Positions 18,111-26,822 of a stretch of 40,898 bases of DNA are shown piece after piece. The first letter of the stretch is position 1. Each line of letters opens with the position of its first letter. The notes beneath the pieces are model-generated. The model was not told the DNA's origin. It searched no databases and was given only the letters and a program-made list of their open reading frames with translations. The translations under genes and the position numbers were made by a program. Source of the stretch: Clostridiales bacterium (GTDB taxonomy: Bacteria; Bacillota_A; Clostridia; Saccharofermentanales; Saccharofermentanaceae). The stretch covers positions 1 to 40,898 of the forward strand of contig JAILHZ010000183.1 of assembly GCA_024695545.1 (NCBI GenBank), written 5' to 3'.

Positions 18111-20438
18111 TTATACACTTTCCTCTGGAACTGAAGATCCGCTCTTTTTCTTTCTTGTCGCGAAAAGCACTATGAACGCGATAACGATCACGATGGTGAC
18201 ACAGAGGCCTCCCTCCGGACCGAACTTGCCGCCGGTCATATAGTCCTTGGAGAGCTTGGTATAACCGGATGAGAAGATCGTCGCCGCCTGCGGGTTACCA
18301 CTGACCTCCAAGCCGAAGAGGTTGCCCTGGCAGAAGTTCCAGATCGTGTGCATCGCACAGACTGTATAGATATGTCCCTGACGGAGTGCGATACAGGCGA
18401 AGAGCGCTGCGATCAGCATGAGATTAACACAGGCGATTACGGAGAAGCCGGCATTCATTCCATGCATGAGGGAGAAGCACAGTGACGAGAAGAAAACTCC
18501 GAACGGGATACCGAATCTTCCGGCAACACGCGGCAGCATATAGCCTCTCATCATGATCTCTTCCGTCGCGCCCTGCGGGATCCACATCAGAAGATACAGG
18601 AAGAACAGCGGCGCCGTATCCGTTGTCAGTGCAAAGCCCTTAAAGGAGACTTGTCCGGTCATGAACATGACCACATAGACAGAGGAGATCAGGATAAATC
18701 CGAACAGAAGTCCTCTGAGGTAATTCTTCCACGGCGCCCTGTATTTACGGGACAGCGCGGACGGAACAGGCGTCCAGGTATGAACACTTCGGTCTTCCCC
18801 GGCAAGTTCTTTTCGAGAAGCAAAGCCCAGCGCGGAAAGACGGTTTCTCTCAAGCAGTTTCACGAGCAGGATGTAGCATCCGATGATGCACCAGTAGCCG
18901 ATTCCCATGAAGAAGATAAACCAGCGGTTCTCCATAAATCCGGCGAACAGCGATGCCGACTCGGAGACCGCATCCTTCACCTTATCAAGTCCTGCAAGAT
19001 CCCTGAACATGCGCAGGAATTTTACAGATTCGGAAGTCTTCATGTAGGAGATGATCGCGGGGATCATGGCAAGTGTCTGGAACAAAGAAAGCAGTGCCAG
19101 CGGGAGGACCGCATGTCCGAACAGGAAGCCTGCCGGCGATTTTCTCTTCATCGGGAAGAAACCGAATACTTTTGCTTTCGGGCGGGATACATAGTCTGTT
19201 TCCTGTTTCTTTGCGCGTTCCATCGCCTTGCGGATCTGCTTATCCGACTTGGATTCGACTGCGACGGTAAACGTTTCCGTCGTAAGAAGATAGCGGGAAA
19301 CGAGAAGGCAGATCACCGCCATAATCACAGAGGACAGAACACATACCAGTACCGGCAGGAACTTCGCCGTATTCATCAGGCAGTCACCGATACCGAAGAA
19401 GTGTCCGTAGATCGGGATGTAATTGTTGATGGGATTCGAAGTGGTCGGCTGCATGCATGTCACGCAGGCAATCAGTACGATCAGGAAGATCGGCAGGAAG
19501 GCCGTCTGCGCCGATACGATGGACTGGCTCATGCAGGAGATCATGATCGTGATGGCCGACATCATTATGATCAGTGACAGAGAGAGTGCGAGGACTCCGA
19601 AGAATCCGCCCACGGATCTCGGGAAGAATATGATCATGCAGACTGCGCTCGGAATCAGCGCATGAAGTGCCACGCCGAGGAAGTTGCCGAGCACGATCGT
19701 GCCACGCGACATCGGGGTCATCAGGAGCGCTGCAAAAGTGCCTCTTTCTTTCTCACCGGCGATCGCATTCATCGCGATCAGCATACAGGTGTACATGATC
19801 ACTACGAAGAACAGAAGCGGTGCGACCATTCTCGAGATACGGTCCCGGATGATGCCCTTATGCGCGTCCTTTTCAATAAACTGCGTATAGACCTGCGGCT
19901 GTTCATGCATCGGAAGATTTACACCCAGCTGCTCAGCCAGATACGAGTAGTATCCTTCCTCCAGCTCGCCTTCAATAAAGTCATCCTTCATCTCAACATA
20001 TTCGAGACGGTCCGTCGAAACAAAGGTCAGGATCTCCGGCTTCTCATCCACTTTTTTCCTGAGGCATTTCTCGTCGAAATCCTCCGGGAAAACGAGCGTC
20101 ATAAACGCATCGTATTTCTTCATCCATTTATCGAAAGTGAATACATCGAAGACGGCATCCGTCTCTTTATCCTCAATTCCCGCCCAGAAATAGAGATCTC
20201 TTTCTTCCGCATAAGCTTTCCAGGAATCCGGTGCATTGACGACAACGATATTCTGCGGGAGACCTTCATACTCATAGTCATCTTTCTGATAGTACTCTTT
20301 GATCAGGCTGAAGAGATAGGCAATCACAACCACAACGAACGCCACGCATGCCAGGAGTGTAATCACGGATGCCTGTGACTTCATAGTGTGGTTTTTCCCG
20401 AAAGTTTTCCGGATCAATGCCTTCAGCGAGCGGTTCAC
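18111..20438 (-). CDS. ABC-2 permease fused to a CPBP intramembrane protease
   Basis: This 775-residue polytopic protein joins two known modules. Residues 1 to about 400 are an ABC-2 (NatB-like) permease: one TM, an ectodomain of about 140 residues, then a block of TMs with AGEKERGTFAALLMTPMSRGTIVLGNF. From about 435 on there are further TMs, and residues about 565-720 form a CPBP (CAAX protease/bacteriocin-processing) domain: Glu626-Glu627 with Arg631 (EEIMMR), His659 in CFSLMH, and His697 with Asn701 in MHTIWNF. All expected catalytic residues are present. The ectodomain motifs VNAPDSW and GYYSYLAEQLG match the separate permease of the same operon. It starts two bases after the ATPase stop. 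The combination suggests export linked to cleavage of a peptide or membrane protein; the substrate is not known. Confidence 0.9.
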   Translation of the reverse strand: MNRSLKALIRKTFGKNHTMKSQASVITLLACVAFVVVVIAYLFSLIKEYYQKDDYEYEGLPQNIVVVNAPDSWKAYAEERDLYFWAGIEDKETDAVFDVFTFDKWMKKYDAFMTLVFPEDFDEKCLRKKVDEKPEILTFVSTDRLEYVEMKDDFIEGELEEGYYSYLAEQLGVNLPMHEQPQVYTQFIEKDAHKGIIRDRISRMVAPLLFFVVIMYTCMLIAMNAIAGEKERGTFAALLMTPMSRGTIVLGNFLGVALHALIPSAVCMIIFFPRSVGGFFGVLALSLSLIIMMSAITIMISCMSQSIVSAQTAFLPIFLIVLIACVTCMQPTTSNPINNYIPIYGHFFGIGDCLMNTAKFLPVLVCVLSSVIMAVICLLVSRYLLTTETFTVAVESKSDKQIRKAMERAKKQETDYVSRPKAKVFGFFPMKRKSPAGFLFGHAVLPLALLSLFQTLAMIPAIISYMKTSESVKFLRMFRDLAGLDKVKDAVSESASLFAGFMENRWFIFFMGIGYWCIIGCYILLVKLLERNRLSALGFASRKELAGEDRSVHTWTPVPSALSRKYRAPWKNYLRGLLFGFILISSVYVVMFMTGQVSFKGFALTTDTAPLFFLYLLMWIPQGATEEIMMRGYMLPRVAGRFGIPFGVFFSSLCFSLMHGMNAGFSVIACVNLMLIAALFACIALRQGHIYTVCAMHTIWNFCQGNLFGLEVSGNPQAATIFSSGYTKLSKDYMTGGKFGPEGGLCVTIVIVIAFIVLFATRKKKSGSSVPEESV

Positions 20439-20440
20439 TT

Positions 20441-21175
20441 TTATCCCTCCCGGTGATGTTCTGAATAAGTTTTGAAGAATGCTTCTTCAAAGTTTCTGCT
20501 TCCTGTTTTCTCGGTCAGGGCCTGTGCGGATCCCTGATCTACGATCCGTCCGTCGACCAGGATCGCGATCTCATCGCAGAGCTGCTCGGCAACGGAGAAA
20601 ATATGTGTCGACAGAAGAACACAGCAGCCCTTCTGACGGAGTTCGAGAAGATAGTCCATAACCTGTCTGGAAGTAAGGATATCCAGGCCGTTTGTCGGTT
20701 CGTCGAAGATGATCACCTCCGGCTCATGGATCAGAGAGATCACGATCGAGACCTTCTGCTTCATACCGGTCGACAGTTCCGCGATCTTCTTATCCGCAAA
20801 AGGCGCGATTCCGAATCTGGCAAAACTGGCCTGCTTACGGCTCTCGATCTGTTCCTTCGGAATGTCATACAGTTCACTGAAAAAGCTGTATAACTGGTTC
20901 GGTGTGGACAGCGGATCCAGCTTGATCTCCGTTGTCAGAAAACCGATCTTCTTTCTGATGTCCTGCGCGGATGACTGTGTATCCAGGCCGCAGATCGAGA
21001 TGATCCCCGACGTGGGAAGAAGCAGCGTGGATATCATCTGCATAAGCGTGGTCTTACCGGCGCCGTTCGGTCCGAGAAGTCCGAAGATCGTGCCCTTCTC
21101 TACCTTAAAGCTGACGTCGTTGACGACCATATCACGCTTGTTATAACGCTTACTTACGTGATTTACCGAAATCAT
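20441..21175 (-). CDS. ABC transporter ATP-binding protein, NatA-like
   Basis: The ATPase has 244 residues from the ATG at 21175, preferred over the in-frame ATG at 21193 because GGAGG lies just upstream of it. It has Walker A GPNGAGKTT, signature LSTGMKQKVSIV, Walker B VIIFDEPTNGLD and H-loop LLSTHI, with the CcmA/NatA/DrrA-type layout. Its first 26 bases overlap the end of the preceding permease gene and its stop is two bases from the following permease, so the three genes form one transporter unit. Confidence 0.95.
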   Translation of the reverse strand: MISVNHVSKRYNKRDMVVNDVSFKVEKGTIFGLLGPNGAGKTTLMQMISTLLLPTSGIISICGLDTQSSAQDIRKKIGFLTTEIKLDPLSTPNQLYSFFSELYDIPKEQIESRKQASFARFGIAPFADKKIAELSTGMKQKVSIVISLIHEPEVIIFDEPTNGLDILTSRQVMDYLLELRQKGCCVLLSTHIFSVAEQLCDEIAILVDGRIVDQGSAQALTEKTGSRNFEEAFFKTYSEHHREG

Positions 21176-22457
21176 TTTCTCCTCCTTCTGCAATATGGAT
21201 CATGCCGTCCTTACTCTTAAGACATATGATGAAGAGCTCAGCGGCAAAGACCAGGTTCACGAGTGTGACCAGAAGTATTGTCCACCAGGAATAGGTTCCC
21301 AGGAAGATCTCACGGATCACCATGACCGTATTATGTACAGGGATCAGATATTCGACCACCTCCGCAGAGGACGGACGGAACATGTTCCCGAAGAATTCAA
21401 AGATAAGAAGTACGAGAGGTACCTGCAGGTTCATAATGACATCCTGCATACGGCGGACCTTGAACGTGATCCCGAAGCAGAGCATCGCCATCATGACTGC
21501 GGCGGAGATCAGAAGAATAAAGAATGCCAGAAGCTGCGTCGGCGTCAGGAACAGACCGAACGGCAGAAGTGAATATGCACTATTGGTCCGGTTCAGCCAT
21601 GAGGAAATAAACAGCAGGAAGTATGTGATCAGCGCACTGGCTAAACCCACGATCACGACCATAAGTGCTTTTCCGATAAGAAGGGAATGCTTGGAGATCG
21701 GAGTAAGATATACCTTCGTCAGGAATCCGCTCTGTCTTGCGGATGCCAGAGTCTCTGCCGTCAGCGAATAAATGCAGTAATACATCAGAAGGATCATCAT
21801 CGTCGGGATCGTACGTGCCGCTCCCTGGTTTGCGACGTAGCGGTTGTTCGTAACAAACGTAAACGGGTTAAACTGGTCCGTGACCCAGCGGTCACCGCCG
21901 CCCGCTTCGAGATACGGCTGTCCGAGATGCTCGAGAAGGTACGAAGAATAACCTTCTCCGATGTCGGCCTTGAACTGTTCCGCCTGCAGATAAGAATTAT
22001 AATCTCCTTTATAATCGATCTCGACGATCATATTGAGATTTCTGGTATTCTGTCCAAGCGACAGACGGGAATAGTAATCTCTTACACAGGAATCAAAATC
22101 TACGGTATTCCAGTTTTCGGAAGCCATGAAAAATACGGCGACACCCTCTCTGCTTCTTACGGCATCCTCCTCAATTTCGACCAGACCTTCCGCCTCTTCC
22201 AGTGTGAGATAAGTAAACGAATAGAAAGAAGATGCGGAATTCGACTCAACATAGTCGACAAAGGATTGCGGTGCATTGACCAGAGTGACCGGACGGCTCG
22301 TAAGGGATCCGGTCGACAGATAGTTCATCAGCATCGGGAACAGGTTGATCGCGGCCAGAAGGAGAAGCGCAGGCAGCAGAAAGACTTTCAGCGTCTTCTG
22401 CCAGTTGCTGATGATCTTGCTCATCTCCCATTTTAAAATCGTGATCGTGTGCCGCAT
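21150..22457 (-). CDS. ABC-2 type transporter permease
   Basis: The 435-residue protein has TM1 (about 25-45), an ectodomain to about residue 215, and about five TM helices in the C-terminal half, the usual ABC-2 arrangement. The ectodomain contains VNAPQSF and GEGYSSYLLEHLG, closely resembling VNAPDSW and EEGYYSYLAEQLG in the fused permease/protease two genes on. The pair therefore looks like an ancient duplication forming a heterodimeric channel. ETLASARQSGFLTKVYLTPISKHSLL corresponds to the cytosolic coupling region. It is the first gene of the three-gene operon. Confidence 0.9.
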   Translation of the reverse strand: MRHTITILKWEMSKIISNWQKTLKVFLLPALLLLAAINLFPMLMNYLSTGSLTSRPVTLVNAPQSFVDYVESNSASSFYSFTYLTLEEAEGLVEIEEDAVRSREGVAVFFMASENWNTVDFDSCVRDYYSRLSLGQNTRNLNMIVEIDYKGDYNSYLQAEQFKADIGEGYSSYLLEHLGQPYLEAGGGDRWVTDQFNPFTFVTNNRYVANQGAARTIPTMMILLMYYCIYSLTAETLASARQSGFLTKVYLTPISKHSLLIGKALMVVIVGLASALITYFLLFISSWLNRTNSAYSLLPFGLFLTPTQLLAFFILLISAAVMMAMLCFGITFKVRRMQDVIMNLQVPLVLLIFEFFGNMFRPSSAEVVEYLIPVHNTVMVIREIFLGTYSWWTILLVTLVNLVFAAELFIICLKSKDGMIHIAEGGENDFGKSRK

Positions 22458-22490
22458 AAGAAACCTCTGGATCAGGTATTACTTGATTTC

Positions 22491-22522
22491 ATTATAGAAA
22501 CAAGCCCCTGCCATAGGGTAAA
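22491..22522 (-). promoter_or_regulatory. Candidate promoter of the ABC-2/CPBP operon
   Basis: A perfect TATAAT (22496-22491) lies 34 bases upstream of the permease ATG. The nearest -35-like hexamer is TTTACC (22522-22517) at a long spacing of 20 bases, with a short inverted repeat CCCT/AGGG (22506-22518) within the spacer region. The long spacing could mean an activator-dependent promoter. Confidence 0.4.
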
Positions 22523-22570
22523 GCAAAGTTTCAGTTTTTGTTAACATTCTTTGAACAGGTCCTTTCCTTT

Positions 22571-23239
22571 TCATGGCATATTATGGATATGTCTTGAGTC
22601 GCAAAGGAGCTCAACGACAGGCATGGTAACGCTTCCCGGACGTTTGTCCATGTGCAGGATCGTGATAGCCGTGTGTTCCATCCGGACGATCGCACAAAGA
22701 TACGGGAACGGAAGATTTAAGATACGCGATAACATCGCCGTGCCTGATCCTCCATGCGCGAAAAGCACTACCGTATGCTCTTTATCATCTTCTCTTGCGC
22801 AGCGGTAATAGAGGCCTTCTCTCTCATATCCGAGAGTCGCCATCCACTTGTCGGTCTCACGGGCGATCATGGTGACATCCTCTGTCGCCGCGTTCTCTTT
22901 AAAGAAAGGGTGTTCCTGCCAGTTCGGATCCGTCAGATCCTCACCGCGCTTAGACATCTCATCCGTCTCATCCCACGGATTGCCCGTCGTATAAAGATCC
23001 ATTCCGTATCCGAAACGGATCTCCTGCATGAAAGGAAGTATATGCACCGGCGTGATTCCCGACCGGTCGGAGAAAGCCTGTGCCGTTTCGATTGCGCGGC
23101 CTAAGGAAGACGCATAGATCTTCTCGATCCCTTCTCCCATCAGTCTCTCAGCCGCAACAGCAGCCTGCTTTTTACCGAGTTCCGTCAGACAGTCCTTCAC
23201 ATAATCAGGATCGCCATGGCGTACTAAAATGATTCGCAT
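22571..23239 (-). CDS. Histidine phosphatase (phosphoglycerate-mutase-like) family protein
   Basis: The 222-residue cytosolic protein starts with IILVRHGDPDY, the RHG phosphohistidine motif, followed by LTELGKKQA and the SSLGRAIETAQ arginine motif. The second catalytic histidine is in LFAHGGSGTAML. It is a broad-specificity phosphatase-type member rather than a glycolytic mutase; the substrate is unknown. The start is fixed by GGAGGTAAT immediately before the ATG. The gene follows ackA on the same strand, with a strong terminator-like structure ending about 25 bases before its start. Confidence 0.9.
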   Translation of the reverse strand: MRIILVRHGDPDYVKDCLTELGKKQAAVAAERLMGEGIEKIYASSLGRAIETAQAFSDRSGITPVHILPFMQEIRFGYGMDLYTTGNPWDETDEMSKRGEDLTDPNWQEHPFFKENAATEDVTMIARETDKWMATLGYEREGLYYRCAREDDKEHTVVLFAHGGSGTAMLSRILNLPFPYLCAIVRMEHTAITILHMDKRPGSVTMPVVELLCDSRHIHNMP

Positions 23240-23265
23240 ATTACCTCCATGCAGATCAGTATAGT

Positions 23266-23332
23266 AAAAAAGGATTTTTCCACACGGCCTCAGACAGTTT
23301 GCTCGCGCAAATCCGCCGCGCGGAAGAAATCC
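23266..23332 (-). terminator. Extended structured terminator after ackA
   Basis: On the minus strand GGATTTCTTCC (23332-23322) pairs with GGAAAAATCC, followed by six T (to 23266). The interior is also structured: TTTGC/GCAAA with a GCGA loop, within a CGGC/GCCG stem. The ackA stop is 38 bases upstream, and a smaller CCGGAA/TTCCGG hairpin (23351-23365) comes first. The T tract ends about 25 bases before the start codon of the phosphatase gene. Confidence 0.7.
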
Positions 23333-23370
23333 CCCTTTACTTTTCTACCCCCGGAACAATTCCGGATTAA

Positions 23371-24564
23371 TTACTTGACCAGTTCCTCTGTCTCCTGTGC
23401 AATCGCCAGTTCCTCGTTGGTCGGGATGATCGCAACAGTAACCTTGGAATCATCAGAAGAAATAACAGCTTCGGAACGAACGCCGTTGTTCTTGGCAGGA
23501 TCGATCTTTACGCCCATGAACTCGAGGCCTTCGCAAGCAGCTGCACGGATGTAGTCAGTGTTCTCGCCGATACCTGCAGTAAATGCGATCACGTCAACAC
23601 CGCCCATAGCAGCAGCGTAGGAACCGATGATCTTTCTTGCCTGATACTCGAACATCTCGAGAGCCAGTGTCGCACGCTCGTTACCTTCGCGGGAAGCCTT
23701 CTCGAGATCTCTGAAGTCGGAGGATACGCCGGAAAGACCCTCAACACCGGACTTCTTGTTCATGAGGACATCGATATCGTCCGGGCTCATGTTCTCATTT
23801 GTCATCAGGAACGGAACGATAGCCGGGTCGATGTCACCGCAGCGGGTACCCATGCAGATACCTGCAAGAGGTGTAAGACCCATGGATGTATCTACGCACT
23901 TGCCGTGGTCAACAGCTGCGAAAGAGGAGCCGTTACCGAGGTGGCATGTGATAATCTTGATGTCGTTATAATCCTTGCCGAGGAACTCAGCCGCACGGCG
24001 GGAAACATAACGGTGGGAAGTACCATGGAAACCGTAACGGCGGATGGAATACTTCTCTGTCAGCTCATAAGGCAGTGCATATGTGTAAGCCTTCGGCGGC
24101 ATGGTCATATGGAAAGCGGTGTCGAATACGGCAACTTGCGGTGTGCCCTCAGGAAGTACGGACTCGCATGCCTCGATACCTGTGAGGTTTGCCGGGTTGT
24201 GCAGAGGTCCCAGAGGGAAGCACTCACGAATAACACGCTTAACGTCATCGTTAACGATAACGGACTTGCTGTAGTACTTACCGCCGTGGAGTACGCGGTG
24301 GCCGACAGCCTTGATCTCGCCGATATCGGAAAGAACACCATGATCCTTGTCAACGAGAGCGTCGAGGATCATCTTAACAGCAACCTTATGATCCGGCATC
24401 GGATCTGTGCATACGAAATCTTCCTTGCCCGGGGTCTTGTATGTCAGCTTGCCGTCGATACCGATACGCTCGGCATTACCCTTGGCAAGAACGTCACCGG
24501 TGGATGTTTCAAAGAGCTGGAACTTGCAGGAAGAACTTCCGCAGTTGATAACTAAAATCTTCAT
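23371..24564 (-). CDS. ackA: Acetate kinase
   Basis: AckA converts acetyl phosphate and ADP to acetate and ATP, the energy-yielding last step of acetate fermentation. The 397-residue length is standard. Signatures: [14 protein letters not shown] at the N-terminus (ASKHA fold), GHRVLHGG, the catalytic-site [18 protein letters not shown], and the nucleotide-binding [16 protein letters not shown] precedes the ATG. It follows pta by 70 bases with an imperfect hairpin between the two, forming the classic pta-ackA pair. Confidence 0.98.
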   Translation of the reverse strand: MKILVINCGSSSCKFQLFETSTGDVLAKGNAERIGIDGKLTYKTPGKEDFVCTDPMPDHKVAVKMILDALVDKDHGVLSDIGEIKAVGHRVLHGGKYYSKSVIVNDDVKRVIRECFPLGPLHNPANLTGIEACESVLPEGTPQVAVFDTAFHMTMPPKAYTYALPYELTEKYSIRRYGFHGTSHRYVSRRAAEFLGKDYNDIKIITCHLGNGSSFAAVDHGKCVDTSMGLTPLAGICMGTRCGDIDPAIVPFLMTNENMSPDDIDVLMNKKSGVEGLSGVSSDFRDLEKASREGNERATLALEMFEYQARKIIGSYAAAMGGVDVIAFTAGIGENTDYIRAAACEGLEFMGVKIDPAKNNGVRSEAVISSDDSKVTVAIIPTNEELAIAQETEELVK

Positions 24565-24600
24565 TCATTTTCTCCTTCGATACTGTTATTTCAAAAGTAA

Positions 24601-24624
24601 AGCGGGGCAGTCTCCTGTCCCGCT
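24601..24624 (-). promoter_or_regulatory. Imperfect hairpin between pta and ackA
   Basis: The plus-strand sequence AGCGGGGCAG, TCTC, CTGTCCCGCT makes a 10-pair stem with one G-U pair; on the transcribed minus strand the same position is an A-C mismatch. It is followed there by TTTACTTTT. This could be a leaky terminator or a processing site that lowers ackA relative to pta. Confidence 0.55.
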
Positions 24625-24634
24625 TCTATTTGAC

Positions 24635-25630
24635 TTAAGAATTCTGAGCCTGTACAGCTGTGATAGCGATTACGCCAACGATATCCTTCGCGGAGCATCC
24701 ACGGGAGAGGTCGTTGACCGGCTTTGCGATACCCTGGCACATCGGGCCGTAAGCTTCTGCCTTGCCCAGTCTCTGAACCAGCTTATATCCGATGTTACCT
24801 GCATCGAGGTCCGGGAAGATAAGAACGTTTGCCTTACCTGCAACCTTGCTGTCCGGAGCCTTGGAAGCGCCGATGGACGGAACCATCGCAGCGTCAGCCT
24901 GGAGCTCACCGTCGATAGCGAACTGCGGATATTCTTCCTTAGCGATCTTGGTAGCCTCAACAACCTTGGTAACGTCGTCGTGCTTTGCGGAACCCATGGA
25001 AGAGTGGGAAAGAAGAGCAACTACCGGCTCTTTGCCGACGAGCTGCTTGAAGGAAGCGGCAGAAGAACCTGCGATAGCAGCGAGCTCTTCCGGATTCGGG
25101 TTCTGAACGAGACCGCAGTCACCGAATACGAATACACCGTCTTCACCGTACTCACAGTCCGGAACGACCATTACGAAGAAAGCGGAAACGAGCTTGGTGC
25201 CCGGAGCTGTCTTGATGATCTGAAGGGACGGACGGAGTGTATTGGCTGTGGAGTGGCAGGCACCGGAAACGATTCCGTCACCGTCGCCCATCTTTACCAT
25301 CATGCATGCATAGTACATATAGTCACCGAGGAGAGTCTTCTCAGCTTCTTCCGGTGTCATACCCTTTGCCTTACGGAGCTCATAGAAGCCGTTGATGTAC
25401 TCCTGTGTCTTCTCGTATGTGTGCGGGTTAATGATTGTTGCCTTGGAAATATCAAGTCCTTCGCTGTTCGCCTTAACTTCCTCATCTGTACCGATGATGA
25501 TCAGGTTCGCAATATCCTCAGCGAGGATCTCAGCGGCCGCCTCAAAAGTTCTTCTGTCCATGGACTCAGGAAGAATGACGGTCTTCTTGTTGCTCTTTGC
25601 TTTTGCTTTAATTTCGTCAATAAATGCCAT
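24635..25630 (-). CDS. pta: Phosphate acetyltransferase
   Basis: Pta makes acetyl phosphate from acetyl-CoA. The 331-residue single-domain form is that of Gram-positive and clostridial bacteria, without the regulatory N-terminal domains of enteric Pta. KKTVILPESMDRRTFEAA, DGIVSGACHSTANTLRPSLQ and ALLSHSSMGSAKHDDV are conserved blocks, and NVLIFPDLDAGNIGYKLVQR is the C-terminal signature. It lies directly before ackA and behind its own promoter. The ribosome binding site is weak (AAAGG about 14 bases upstream). Confidence 0.97.
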   Translation of the reverse strand: MAFIDEIKAKAKSNKKTVILPESMDRRTFEAAAEILAEDIANLIIIGTDEEVKANSEGLDISKATIINPHTYEKTQEYINGFYELRKAKGMTPEEAEKTLLGDYMYYACMMVKMGDGDGIVSGACHSTANTLRPSLQIIKTAPGTKLVSAFFVMVVPDCEYGEDGVFVFGDCGLVQNPNPEELAAIAGSSAASFKQLVGKEPVVALLSHSSMGSAKHDDVTKVVEATKIAKEEYPQFAIDGELQADAAMVPSIGASKAPDSKVAGKANVLIFPDLDAGNIGYKLVQRLGKAEAYGPMCQGIAKPVNDLSRGCSAKDIVGVIAITAVQAQNS

Positions 25631-25679
25631 AAATCAATCGCCTGCCTTTATTCATTATTTTACATAATCACGCCTAAAT

Positions 25680-25708
25680 ATTATACTCTCGCCTCACACG
25701 CTTGGCAA
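25680..25708 (-). promoter_or_regulatory. Promoter of pta-ackA
   Basis: TTGCCA (25708-25703, 5 of 6 matches) and TATAAT (25685-25680, perfect) are separated by exactly 17 bases, with a leader of about 45 bases to the pta start. Confidence 0.85.
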
Positions 25709-25721
25709 CGTCACCGGGGCG

Positions 25722-25755
25722 AAAAAAGAAGTGCTTTTCTACGCGAAAAGCACTT
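25722..25755 (-). terminator. Terminator of the LTA/helicase/cellulase gene group
   Basis: AAGTGCTTTTC and GAAAAGCACTT (25729-25739 and 25745-25755) form a perfect 11-pair stem with a five-base loop. On the minus strand it is followed by CTTTTTT. It lies 12 bases after the stop of the unknown membrane protein gene and 14 bases before the pta -35 element. Confidence 0.92.
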
Positions 25756-25767
25756 CCTTTTCAACAT

Positions 25768-26751
25768 TTATTCATCGATCTGTGAAAGCAGATAATTCAG
25801 CATCTTCTCTTCAAAATCCCTGCTTATCGGCGTTACCCTCAGATCGGAAACACTCAGCGCCTTAAGGCCTTCCTGCGCATACCGGCGCGCCAGTTCCCTG
25901 TCCTCCAGGATGTAGAATGCATAATATGCCAGTCTTCTTCGTCCGTTCCCATCCATGTCCGCATCGATATTCTTCTTCGAGTGCTCGTAATATCTCCTCG
26001 CAAGCATCGCATCCTTCTGACGGAACGAATAATAGGCAAACAGCTGTGAATCCAGATAGAAATGGCCGGTGTCCGTAAGCGTTCCCGTCCCGAGTCTTAC
26101 CATCGCATTTACACACTCCGCCATCGCCATGAGATTATTTTTTATTTCTGCGACACTATAGAAAGTGACCATATAGCTGAGCTTTTCCGCAACAGAAGCA
26201 CTCCCGTAAGAGGGATAGTCGAAAGGCCGTAACACAAGATCATCCGGAGATTTCGCAACTGCCATCGACATCAGCATCTCTTTCTTCTTTGCGGCAAGCC
26301 CGTTCTTGCTGAAAGCGCACTTCATCGAATAATACGCGGACGAGGTAAAGACACAGCCGCTGCCTCCGAGCAGTCCGCAGATAAACTCCATAAGAAGCGT
26401 GTCTTCGAAAAGATAGTACTTTGCAGCGGTCAGGAAAAGAAACAGTCCTATGGTAACGACTGCCATGATTATATAGAAGACGATTGGAAAGATATCCGTT
26501 TTCCGGATCTTCGTCGCCGGATAAGTCATCGCCACCGTAGGGTAAAACTGATTCAGCCGGGAGACCGTAAACTTCATCTTCCCGGGTTTTACGGGATCGT
26601 AGAGATCCTTGTCCCAGCGGATAAAGATCCCGGCGACACGCACGCAGATCGCGCCTCTGATACGGTAATAGATATAGTCGAAAAGCGCGCGGATCCATCC
26701 GGTCAGGTATTGACCCAGGATCAGCGCAGGAATAAACACCAGCATGCCCAT
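25768..26751 (-). CDS. Unknown membrane protein with a helical-repeat-like C-terminus
   Basis: I do not recognise this 327-residue protein. It has a hydrophobic N-terminal segment (about 3-20), a polar stretch with basic and aromatic residues (30-85), two further TM segments (about 88-109 and 118-138), and a long soluble region (150-327). The soluble part is helical and rich in Ala/Tyr/Arg with phrases such as AMLARRYYEHSKKN and RELARRYAQEGLKAL that resemble TPR/SEL1-type repeats. This suggests a scaffold or assembly role at the membrane, but that is inference. The start is preceded by GGGTGA. It begins 71 bases after the cellulase stop; a TATAAT at 26818-26813 could allow separate transcription, though its -35 is poor. 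A strong terminator follows. Confidence 0.7.
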   Translation of the reverse strand: MGMLVFIPALILGQYLTGWIRALFDYIYYRIRGAICVRVAGIFIRWDKDLYDPVKPGKMKFTVSRLNQFYPTVAMTYPATKIRKTDIFPIVFYIIMAVVTIGLFLFLTAAKYYLFEDTLLMEFICGLLGGSGCVFTSSAYYSMKCAFSKNGLAAKKKEMLMSMAVAKSPDDLVLRPFDYPSYGSASVAEKLSYMVTFYSVAEIKNNLMAMAECVNAMVRLGTGTLTDTGHFYLDSQLFAYYSFRQKDAMLARRYYEHSKKNIDADMDGNGRRRLAYYAFYILEDRELARRYAQEGLKALSVSDLRVTPISRDFEEKMLNYLLSQIDE

Positions 26752-26822
26752 AACTTATTCACCCGTTTTTCTTTGTGACAGGATGCCCTGCCATTCGTTT
26801 GCCAACGAGTTCATTATATCAG

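Noticed and set aside
22506..22518. CCCT/AGGG dyad as a MerR-type operator
   Set aside because: The spacing of 20 would fit a MerR promoter, but the dyad has only four base pairs, is not centred in the spacer, and no MerR gene is near.
24407..25795. Plus-strand open frame of 462 codons across ackA start, pta and beyond
   Set aside because: Antisense shadow of two well-identified genes; it runs through the pta promoter and terminator region and shows no recognisable motif.
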